From Candidatus Woesearchaeota archaeon (lineage in GTDB: Archaea > Nanobdellota > Nanobdellia > SCGC-AAA011-G17 > JACPNG01): a stretch of 49,611 nucleotides of DNA. The first letter of the stretch is position 1. Each line of letters opens with the position of its first letter. The stretch spans positions 1-49,611 of the forward strand of contig JAGVYI010000019.1 in assembly GCA_018303365.1 (NCBI GenBank). Reading direction: 5' to 3'. A program made the translations under genes and the position numbers. The notes under the pieces were generated by a model, which searched no databases, was not told the DNA's origin, and was given only the letters and a program-made list of their open reading frames with translations. Below are positions 30,872 to 39,513 of the stretch, one piece after another.

Positions 30872-31863
30872 ATAAGACTGGAGAAAACAATTTCAATAAA
30901 AATAATGGAATAAGTGATTTGCCTTTCAGTAAATCTTCCAGTCCTGGTAAAAAAATGAGGTATTGAACAAACTTTATCTGAATGGGTATGGATCCTTCCA
31001 TCCTTAAAGAAACCATAGCTAGCAGCCTTAAACTTACTGCGCGCCTTCAGTAGTGCTTCAAAAAAGAAGGGTATTGAAACAATGAAAACTGCCCGCTCTA
31101 TATTGCCCAAAATAGCAAGAGTAGCAAGAGTAGCACCAAGGAGGTATGTTAATGAATCTCCCGGTAAAATCTTTGCAGGATATTTGTTAAAATAAAAAAA
31201 GGCAGCAAGAGGTGCAAAAACACTTAAAGCGATAAGGGCAGCAAGAAAACGGTCATTGGCAAAAGCATAAAGACCAAGCATGCCTATAGATACAAGTCCA
31301 AGACCAGCCTCAAGACCGTTAAAACCAGCAAGCATATTTACCATATTAGCGGCAACAACAACGATGACAGGAACTAGGACCAGAGGATAAAATGGACCAA
31401 AACGAAGATCGCCTATGAAAGGCAGGTTAATGGTAGTAAATCCTGCATTCACAACCATAAGTGGAATTGCGGCAAATAAGGTAAGAAGGGGTTTTTGTAA
31501 TTGGCTAAGACCGTAAGAGGCACTCTTATCTCCACGAATCAAAAGGTCATCAATAAACCCAATGAGGCTAACAAGAAGAATTGATGTAATAGCTGCAAAA
31601 AGGAGCGTAAGGTCACGCCCACTAAAGGAGAATCCTGTAATGTGTGGAAGAAAGGTGCTGTTGAAAATAAAAAACATGACAGCAACAATAAATCCGACAA
31701 TAACAACAACCCCCCCGGAAAGAGGAACGAGTGGAGTGCCCAGCTTGTTCTGGTCCTTAACAACAAGGCCAATACGGCAAAGATAGCGGATAAACCTAGG
31801 AAGAGACAAAAAAGTAACTAAAAAACCGAGAAATGCGCTCAATATAGGCACAATCGCTGCCAT
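30859..31863 (-). CDS. GPT/MraY-type UDP-sugar:polyprenyl-phosphate sugar-1-P transferase (AglH-like)
   Basis: GTPLVPLSGGVVVIVGF; LIGFIDDLL; NMLAGFNGLEAGLG; KILPGDSLTYLLGA; RIHTHSDKV. Confidence 0.85.
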   Translation of the reverse strand: MAAIVPILSAFLGFLVTFLSLPRFIRYLCRIGLVVKDQNKLGTPLVPLSGGVVVIVGFIVAVMFFIFNSTFLPHITGFSFSGRDLTLLFAAITSILLVSLIGFIDDLLIRGDKSASYGLSQLQKPLLTLFAAIPLMVVNAGFTTINLPFIGDLRFGPFYPLVLVPVIVVVAANMVNMLAGFNGLEAGLGLVSIGMLGLYAFANDRFLAALIALSVFAPLAAFFYFNKYPAKILPGDSLTYLLGATLATLAILGNIERAVFIVSIPFFFEALLKARSKFKAASYGFFKDGRIHTHSDKVCSIPHFFTRTGRFTERQITYSIIFIEIVFSSLIWVI

Positions 31864-31969
31864 GGCAAGAGTACCCTAAAGCAACATATATAAACGTTTG
31901 TAAAACATAATAAGACAAAAACTTTAAAAAAGGACGGAACTTCAAATACAGGAGAGGGGTGGAGAGGAT

Positions 31970-33427
31970 ATGGCGGATATAGTTCTTGTAAAACCAAGCG
32001 TTGGATGGTATGACACAATAAAAAGCCATCTTGATGTGCCTCTTGGAATTCTAGGAGCCGCCACACTTGTAAACCAAGAATATGAAGTAAAAATAATTGA
32101 TCAGCAACTTGACCAAGAATGGAAAAAACATATCAGGCAGGAACTTAATCAAAATCCCTTGCTTGTCGGCATGGGGGCAATGACAGGCGAACAACTGAGG
32201 CACGCTATTGAGATAGCAGAATTTGTAAGGCAAGAAGAAAAGAAGATGCCCATAGTGTGGGGAGGAATACACCCTACCCTTATGCCAGAGCAAACAATAA
32301 AAGATGCAAGAGTCGATTATGTTGTAAAAGGAGAGGGAGAGGTAACAATAAAAGAACTTGCAAAATCACTTGAAAAAGGAAAATCAATAGATACAGTTCA
32401 AGGAATATACTATAAAGATAACGGATTCATCAAGTCAACCCCTCAAAGGCCATATGCAGATATGAACGAACTCCCAATAATGCCGTTTGAACTTCTTGAC
32501 ATGGAAAAATATCTTCCAAAAAACTTTGGGATGAAGTCAATTATTCTTGAAAGCTCACGCGGTTGTCCATTTAGATGTACATTTTGTCGAAATACAACAA
32601 GCTACTTTAGAAGATGGGGGGCACTCAGGCCAGAAAAAGTAATAGAGCTCATGCAACATGTAAAAGAAAAGTATGGTGTGAAAGCTGTTCACTTCCAAGA
32701 TGAAAACTTCTTTACAGACATCAATAGAGCAAAAGAAACTGTAGGGCTAATAAAGACAGAACTACCAGATATGCAATGGTTGGTAAACAGCCTCAGGATT
32801 GATACTCTTGACAGGATGGATAGAGATTTTCTAAGGTTGATAGATGATAGCAATTGCATACAACTAAAAATAGGTGTAGAGTCTGGTTCGCCAAGAATTC
32901 TCAAAATGATCAAAAAGGATATCACAGTAGAGCAGGTCATAAGGGTAAACAGGAAATTAGCAGACTTCAAGACATCACCACTTTACAATTTTATGTGTGC
33001 CTTTCCGCACGAAACTGTAGAGGATATAAGGAAAACTGTAAACTTGATATTCAAATTATACCATGACAATAAAAAAGCAAAATCCTCCGCAATTAACATT
33101 TACACGCCATACCCTGGAACAGAGTTGTATGATGAGACAATAAAGATGGGTTTCAAAGAACCCGAAACACTTGATGAGTGGAGCCAATATTCTTTTGAAA
33201 AGACAGAGCCAGTGTGGTTACCAAAAGAACAACAAAGGTTGGTAAAATCGTTGTTCTTCAGCTCGCTGTTTATGACAGGTTACGATGAGGAATTTATAAA
33301 CTCCCCATTTATAAAACTCGGGATAAAATTATATCAACCTATCGCAAAATTTAGAACAAAAAATATGTTTTTTAAAGGGATGATAGAGCCGAAAATAAAA
33401 GAAATGGTTGTCAGAAATTATGAGTAA
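31970..33427 (+). CDS. B12-binding-domain radical SAM protein
   Basis: VWGGIHPTLMPEQ; SSRGCPFRCTFCRNT; GVESGSPRIL; YTPYPGTEL. Confidence 0.9.
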   Translation: MADIVLVKPSVGWYDTIKSHLDVPLGILGAATLVNQEYEVKIIDQQLDQEWKKHIRQELNQNPLLVGMGAMTGEQLRHAIEIAEFVRQEEKKMPIVWGGIHPTLMPEQTIKDARVDYVVKGEGEVTIKELAKSLEKGKSIDTVQGIYYKDNGFIKSTPQRPYADMNELPIMPFELLDMEKYLPKNFGMKSIILESSRGCPFRCTFCRNTTSYFRRWGALRPEKVIELMQHVKEKYGVKAVHFQDENFFTDINRAKETVGLIKTELPDMQWLVNSLRIDTLDRMDRDFLRLIDDSNCIQLKIGVESGSPRILKMIKKDITVEQVIRVNRKLADFKTSPLYNFMCAFPHETVEDIRKTVNLIFKLYHDNKKAKSSAINIYTPYPGTELYDETIKMGFKEPETLDEWSQYSFEKTEPVWLPKEQQRLVKSLFFSSLFMTGYDEEFINSPFIKLGIKLYQPIAKFRTKNMFFKGMIEPKIKEMVVRNYE

Positions 33428-34379
33428 TTGTCTTCTTAGTACAATAAGCCTTGAGGTGTATAGCCTTAAAGTTAAAAACGCGGGATAAAAAATCAAGAGT
33501 GATGAAACCAAACTGCAAAATACGATAAAAGACACCCATTTGATTGAATATGGTTTCTGGATATTCAATGTAAGAGTGGGTATGAAGGACAGTAAATCCT
33601 GCCTGCTCAAGAAGACGTTTAAGTAGGTGTGGAGAAAACTCATAAAGGTGGTAAGGCATGTCTAACTTCAGTTTATTTAATTTCAAGACTGTAAGGGCAG
33701 CCCCCTTATTTTTAGATTGAAAAAAAGACAAGAATTTTGTAATAGAGCGGGCAGTATAAAATAGAAATGAGTTAACGTAAATAGGAACCCCTACAACAAA
33801 TATCCCATCATCCTTCAGTAGATCATAAACCCTCTTCACAAAAGCAGAAGGGCCTTCAACATGTTCAAGAACATTGCCAGCATGAATAACATCAAAAGAA
33901 TGAAGCGGCAAGTCTGCATCAAAAATCTCACCTGTATAAACGGGAAGTCCCAAATGCCCACGCGCATACGAAGAGGCCCATTCTGAAATATCAATACCCT
34001 CAGGCGACCAGCCCCTTTCTCTTGCCATATCTAAAAAATATCCACCAGCACACCCAATATCAAGAAGCTTTCCAATAGGCCTTTTAAACCTAGATAGGGT
34101 ACTGAAAATTTTACTGTATTCCCTCTCATAACGCTCACGGTCCTCAAGATAACCTCGCTCACGCATACCACTCACTTTATTTCCTTCAAAGTAATCACGG
34201 GAGTACATTTGTTCCCGTTGACGTTTTGATGGAAGAGGATCAACAAATACAATACCGCACTCATTGCAGCGAACAAGATCAAAAAATAATTTGTCAATAA
34301 GATACATTTGCTTAAAAAATACTGAAAAGTCATTAGAACTGCAGATAGCGCACTGACGTTTAGACGAGTTTATGGTCAT
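33411..34379 (-). CDS. Class I SAM-dependent methyltransferase with N-terminal zinc-ribbon-like Cys pairs
   Basis: CAICSS...CNECGIVFVDPLPS; LLDIGCAGGYFLDMARERGWSPEGIDIS; HAGNVLEHVEGP. Confidence 0.85.
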   Translation of the reverse strand: MTINSSKRQCAICSSNDFSVFFKQMYLIDKLFFDLVRCNECGIVFVDPLPSKRQREQMYSRDYFEGNKVSGMRERGYLEDRERYEREYSKIFSTLSRFKRPIGKLLDIGCAGGYFLDMARERGWSPEGIDISEWASSYARGHLGLPVYTGEIFDADLPLHSFDVIHAGNVLEHVEGPSAFVKRVYDLLKDDGIFVVGVPIYVNSFLFYTARSITKFLSFFQSKNKGAALTVLKLNKLKLDMPYHLYEFSPHLLKRLLEQAGFTVLHTHSYIEYPETIFNQMGVFYRILQFGFITLDFLSRVFNFKAIHLKAYCTKKTITHNF

Positions 34380-35110
34380 ATAAATTTCCTCGACTTAAAA
34401 AGGCGGAAAAGTAAGATAGTAAAAAAACCCCTTAAAATAACTTTGTAATTCAAAGAAGAATTACCCTTTCGGCGATCTTCAAAAACAATTGGAATCTCAC
34501 CCATAGATGCACCTTTTTTGAAAAGAAGATACAAAAGAATATACCCTTCACTGACATAAGTCTGATCAAGAGAGGCCAAACCATCTAGGTCAATAGAGCG
34601 AAAGACAGAAAGTCGAAAACAACGGTAACCAGAAGTACAGTCATGAATCGGTATATGAAGCAAAACACGAATATAGATATTGGCTAGTCTGGTGAAAAGA
34701 TGTCTAAAAACACCGTCTCGTAAATCCGCTCCTCCTGCAACAAAGCGCGAGCCCAAAAGAACATCATAAGAAGGGATAATATGTAAAAAGTCAGGAATGT
34801 ATTTCACCTGATGGGAAAAATCAGCATCCATTTCAATAAGATATTCAGCTCCCTGATTCATTGCCCAATGAATCCCAGCTACCCCTGCAGAACCTCGCCC
34901 TCGTTCATTTATACGGCGAAGAATATGAACATGAGAATTCTCATTTGAAATTTTCTCAACAACCTCCCAAGTGCCATCTGGAGAATCGTCATCAACTACA
35001 AGGATATGGATATCTTCATGTTCCCAAGGAGTAGAAGAAAGAATCTCCTCAATAAGAAGACCGATATTCTCTCGTTCATTATATGTTGGAATGAAAATGA
35101 CGGTCTTCAT
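34376..35110 (-). CDS. Polyprenol monophosphomannose synthase-like GT2
   Basis: VIFIPTYNERENIGLLIEEIL; VVDDDSPDGTWEVVEKI; EMDADFSHQVKYIPDFL; DCTSGYRCFR; EIPIVFEDRRKGNSS. Confidence 0.92.
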   Translation of the reverse strand: MKTVIFIPTYNERENIGLLIEEILSSTPWEHEDIHILVVDDDSPDGTWEVVEKISNENSHVHILRRINERGRGSAGVAGIHWAMNQGAEYLIEMDADFSHQVKYIPDFLHIIPSYDVLLGSRFVAGGADLRDGVFRHLFTRLANIYIRVLLHIPIHDCTSGYRCFRLSVFRSIDLDGLASLDQTYVSEGYILLYLLFKKGASMGEIPIVFEDRRKGNSSLNYKVILRGFFTILLFRLFKSRKFI

Positions 35111-35148
35111 AGCAGAAATAGCACAAAAATGTCCTTTTATAAGATTAC

Positions 35149-36562
35149 CTAAAAAGAAGCATAAAACAAGCAGGCTTGCCCTCTACGTCCAACAAGTTCA
35201 AAGAAAACAAAAAGTGAAGCATCCTCGCACTTATCATCATAAGCAATAAAATAATGGGTCTCAAAGTGCTCTAAAAGTGTGTAAAAACTCTTATAATTCC
35301 CAGACCGAAAATAAGTGCTCAAAGAGTCAAGGTCTTCCCTGTAAGAAAGAGGAACAGATTGAGGAGACCAACCACCAGGGGTACTTAAATTAAGGTAAAT
35401 CGGAGCATAAGAATAGTAAGCCTTAGAGTAAGAAGTTGGTTTACTAACATACAACAGAAAAAACAGCAAGAAGCGTAAAAAAGATAGGAAAAAAACGGCG
35501 AAAAAACAAGGGGTAAAAATCGACTTTGATGTTAAAAAGAAGGTAAAGCGAAAAGAAGAGGAAAAAAAGGGTATAGGTATCAGGAAAAATTTGCTGCAGA
35601 CCGGGAATAAAAAATACAAGCCTTGACAAGAAAAGAAAAGCAATAAAAAGAACAGGAGAGAAAAATAAAAGTTCATGATAAGAGAATCTTTTTTGCTTCC
35701 AGTAAGAATAAAATAGTAAAAGGAAACTTAAAGCAAAAACAGCCCAGACAAGATTCAAAAAGAGCCAACCACCTGAAAAGAAGAATAGGCTGTCTGTATT
35801 CAGATGATAAGTACTAAGAATGCTGCCCTTTGAGATATTCAAAAGATAAGGCACAAACCAGAAAGAACTAAAAATAAAAGAGACAAATCCAAGAAGAATA
35901 AGCACTATTTTCTCACGCATTGGTTTTGTAAGTAAAAAAGAAAGCAAAACAAACCCAAAGAGGATAAGCACGGTTGGATGTGACAGCAAAAGCAGAGTAA
36001 ATAAAGGAATAAAAAGTAAAATGTAACGGTCAAATGAGCGACCCCTATAATAAAACAGTAATAAAGAAAGAGATAGGAACAGGAACCAAGAGAAAAATTC
36101 AACAGTTCTACCCAAACGAATAAAGTTTCCAATTGAGAGAGGGTTTGCAAAAAAAACAAGGAAAAACAAACTAGCTTCTGTTCTGGAAAGACCAAAAGTT
36201 TTTCTGAAAATGATTAGAGACAAAAAAGCAAGAAGATAAACTAAGATTAAAGCCATATACCAAGCGTATTGGACATTAGAAGTTAACCAATAAAGTGGAA
36301 GGGCAAAATAGAACCAACCAGGATAATAGAACTGAAAAAGCTGGAAACTGCCATTATACCAGTGAGGAATAATTGCATGAAAGCCGTATTCTGCAAGAAA
36401 ATAAAGTTGAGCCATGACGCTTGAAAGGTCGTTGCTGTAGTCAAGTGGAAAAAAGAAAAGGACAGCAGACTGGTCATAAAGACGGTAAAGAAGGTAACTA
36501 GCAAAAATAAGAATAGGAAATAATATCCATACCCCCTCAAGAATATTATTTTTAGCTCTCAT
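35149..36562 (-). pseudogene. Polytopic membrane protein (GT-C/6-PTPS-related-like) split in two frames; paralogue of 14452-16068
   Basis: ORF 35444-36562 (372 aa) continues in another frame as ...PTSYSKAYYSYAPIYLNLSTPGGWSPQ... (part of ORF 35149-35676); break at about 35445-35460. Confidence 0.7.
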
Positions 36563-36574
36563 AACCTATCACAC

Positions 36575-39427
36575 TCACCTAAGTGGAATATCAACGCGAG
36601 GGTCAGGAAGTGCGGTACCATAAAATTCAGGAGGAACAAAAAGATCGTCTGGATAAGAAAGCTCCCAAATCTTCAAAGAACCAATAAGAAAGCTCCCTCC
36701 CCCATTTCGAACAAAAATAGCAAGTGGATTGCGATCGCTGTCATCATAAACCTTCTTAAAATGCTCAAGCTCTTCATCAAACAGGAATAGGCGGGAGAAA
36801 AGAGTATCGGCAACCCTCGGAGGAAGATAGAGCGCGGCACCAATGGGATTAACCTGATTAGATTCTAGTATAGTTGGTATAAGGCGCAGACAGCCGTTTA
36901 AAGGAGCATCTTGAAAGTGCTGTAAGTTACCCTCAAAGTAAACACAGCCAAGAGGAACTGTCGCTGTACGGGACTGGTAACTTATAATAGCCTGAGGCTG
37001 GTCAATCCCGACAACGGTGTTGTTCTCAATTCGCAGTGGAAGAAAAAATCCAGCAATTCCAGCAGAGCCAGCAGGATATACAACCCCATTATAAACTAAA
37101 GGATCATCTAGAGGTGTGGAACCCTGATAAATATAAGCAAAACCATCCCGGGTTTCTTGGGGTTGCGGATTTTGTGTAAAAGTATTGATAAATGCGTATC
37201 GGTCGTAATTCACATCTGAGCCAATGGAAGAAAAGGCTCCATATTTGTTAATCTCATCTTTAATGATAAGTGCATGCGTAACATTATTGGCCCTGAAAAG
37301 TTGAAGAGCTTCGGTCTCGCTCTTCGCAGTAAGAAAATGCCTTCCCATAAAATAATTAATAGCTCCTCTTGAATTTCCACCATCACTTAAAGTAGCCCTC
37401 TGGCCGCCAAACTGGACAAGATAACCATAATCCCACCAGTGGGCAAAAACAGCATCTGGAGGGGTATTTTCGCGGATCCATTCTCCAGCACGTTGCCATT
37501 GCTGAGAGTAAGTTGGACCAGCACCACCCGCTTGCGCACGAGAGATAGCGTAGAACTCAACAAGGATACCATTCTGGCTAATAAATGGAACATTCGAAAG
37601 AGGGCTAATTGAGCGAATAGAACTGCCAAAAGGCCAAAAAAGTAGGAGAACGATAAGCACAATAAAACCAAGAGCGAAATAAACCTTCTTGACATCAGCA
37701 TGAACATAATTAAGAACAAAGTATGAAAAAAGAGAGCCCAAAACAAGGCTACCTAAAAGAGCATAAAATGTACCTCCTGAAGAATGAGTAAGGCGGAAAA
37801 AACCAAGAAATAGCCAAGTAGAAAAGAAAATGGAGCTAAAAATAAATTTATAATCCCGTAAACGATTAGAAAAATCATAAGAAGAAATAATAAAGAAAGA
37901 AGCAAGAATAGTAACAACAGGAGTAAAAACAAATATAAGACGGATAGCAGAGCGGGCAGCTATAATCATAAAGAAAGCAAAAATAAGAGCGAATATATAG
38001 TTTCTATTTGTTTTCTGAATGGTCCGATAGTGGGTTCTATCTTTTGAATAAAGATAAAAAATGCCGACAACAACGACCAAGATAAAAGACAATATAGAGC
38101 CAAGGTAAAGGAAGATAGAGAATGGACTCGCTCCATCAAGGATTGTGCCAGCACGGTAGCGGTTAAATACAAAAGCGAATAGAAAAAAGACAAAATAACC
38201 AGAAAGCCAAAGAGAAGCCCGTTTTCCAACAGGCTGAACAATAAAATAAAAAAGTAAAAGAGCACCAAAAAGAAAAAGAAGAATCAAAACCCAGTTCACC
38301 TGTGAAATGATATCTACAAAGTAAGGTTGGCGAGACTCAGCAACTGTAAGTGCCCACCTTGTTCTGGCAAAGGGGCTTGTAAGGTCAATAAAAAGATCAA
38401 AGAGTTTATTTGAAAAGAAAGACGTGCCAAATATAACTAAAGAAAAGAAAAAACCGACAACAAGGCTAAGAAAGGCTGAAAAAAAAGTGGGGGGATAACG
38501 AAACATAATTCGTTCTGGAAGCTTTAAAACCTTGCGAACGTAAAGAATATAATAAATAAGCCCAACCAAAAAAGAGAAGAGCATCACAAGTGAAGTAAAA
38601 GAAGTAAAGAAATTCTGAATAGGAAAACGGCCTCCAGAAAAAAGATTGAGAACCAAAAGAGTGGTTACAAGCCAAGCAGTATATCCGGCAAATTCCTTCT
38701 CGCCAAACTTCTCAAGAAGAATTTCAAAAAATGCAAAAGCACCAAATATGACAAAAATGGAGTTAACACCTCCCCACACAAGACCCGTAAGACCTGTAAA
38801 GATTCCAGAAAAAATACCAAAAACAACGCTACGTGAAAAAGAATGAGACTGAAAGTAAAGGATAAAAAAATAATAGGAAATAAACATGAAAAGCATGGCA
38901 AGAGCTTCTTTATCTGATACTCCTGCAAGGGTTCTAAAAAGGTAACTTGGAACAAAGGCTAGAAAGGCCGAAGCCAGAAGAGCAACACGCTTATCAAAGA
39001 GCCTACGAACAAGAAGAAAAAAGATAAATAGGCTCGCAAAAAAGGTAATTGGAGGATAAAGGACATCTACTTTCTCAAGTGTAAGGGAAGATGAAAAAAA
39101 AGACAGGAATTTATGAAGATAGAAAATAAAGTAAGATAAAACACTAAATTCTCCAAGATTAGAAAAACCAAAAGGGTGATAGCGCAAAGCATCTACTGCA
39201 GGCAAAGAGCCGGTTTTTGCAATTTCTAAAACATATCGCAATATACCCGTAGCATCAGGGTCAATAGGGACATATTTACCTGTAGTGACATCAATCATCA
39301 AAGAAAGATTGCGAATTCGAATAATGTAGCCTAGAAGACCTATGATCCCAACAAGAACAAAGGAAAAAAGCTTCCCTTTGAAGAAGGATAGAACCTTATT
39401 GCGACGTTCAGAAAGATAATCCCTCAT
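36575..39427 (-). CDS. aglB: STT3/AglB oligosaccharyltransferase, 950 aa
   Basis: AHWWDYGYLVQFGGQRATLSDGG (WWDYG motif), about 13 TM N-terminal region, DPDATGILRYVLEI in the first loop. Confidence 0.95.
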   Translation of the reverse strand: MRDYLSERRNKVLSFFKGKLFSFVLVGIIGLLGYIIRIRNLSLMIDVTTGKYVPIDPDATGILRYVLEIAKTGSLPAVDALRYHPFGFSNLGEFSVLSYFIFYLHKFLSFFSSSLTLEKVDVLYPPITFFASLFIFFLLVRRLFDKRVALLASAFLAFVPSYLFRTLAGVSDKEALAMLFMFISYYFFILYFQSHSFSRSVVFGIFSGIFTGLTGLVWGGVNSIFVIFGAFAFFEILLEKFGEKEFAGYTAWLVTTLLVLNLFSGGRFPIQNFFTSFTSLVMLFSFLVGLIYYILYVRKVLKLPERIMFRYPPTFFSAFLSLVVGFFFSLVIFGTSFFSNKLFDLFIDLTSPFARTRWALTVAESRQPYFVDIISQVNWVLILLFLFGALLLFYFIVQPVGKRASLWLSGYFVFFLFAFVFNRYRAGTILDGASPFSIFLYLGSILSFILVVVVGIFYLYSKDRTHYRTIQKTNRNYIFALIFAFFMIIAARSAIRLIFVFTPVVTILASFFIISSYDFSNRLRDYKFIFSSIFFSTWLFLGFFRLTHSSGGTFYALLGSLVLGSLFSYFVLNYVHADVKKVYFALGFIVLIVLLLFWPFGSSIRSISPLSNVPFISQNGILVEFYAISRAQAGGAGPTYSQQWQRAGEWIRENTPPDAVFAHWWDYGYLVQFGGQRATLSDGGNSRGAINYFMGRHFLTAKSETEALQLFRANNVTHALIIKDEINKYGAFSSIGSDVNYDRYAFINTFTQNPQPQETRDGFAYIYQGSTPLDDPLVYNGVVYPAGSAGIAGFFLPLRIENNTVVGIDQPQAIISYQSRTATVPLGCVYFEGNLQHFQDAPLNGCLRLIPTILESNQVNPIGAALYLPPRVADTLFSRLFLFDEELEHFKKVYDDSDRNPLAIFVRNGGGSFLIGSLKIWELSYPDDLFVPPEFYGTALPDPRVDIPLR

Positions 39428-39513
39428 AAGAAAGTCTGCAAAAAAAGAGGTTTATATAAGTAACGGAAAAAAATCAATAAAAAATAAGAAAAAAGAAGGC
39501 TAAAAAGCCTTAT

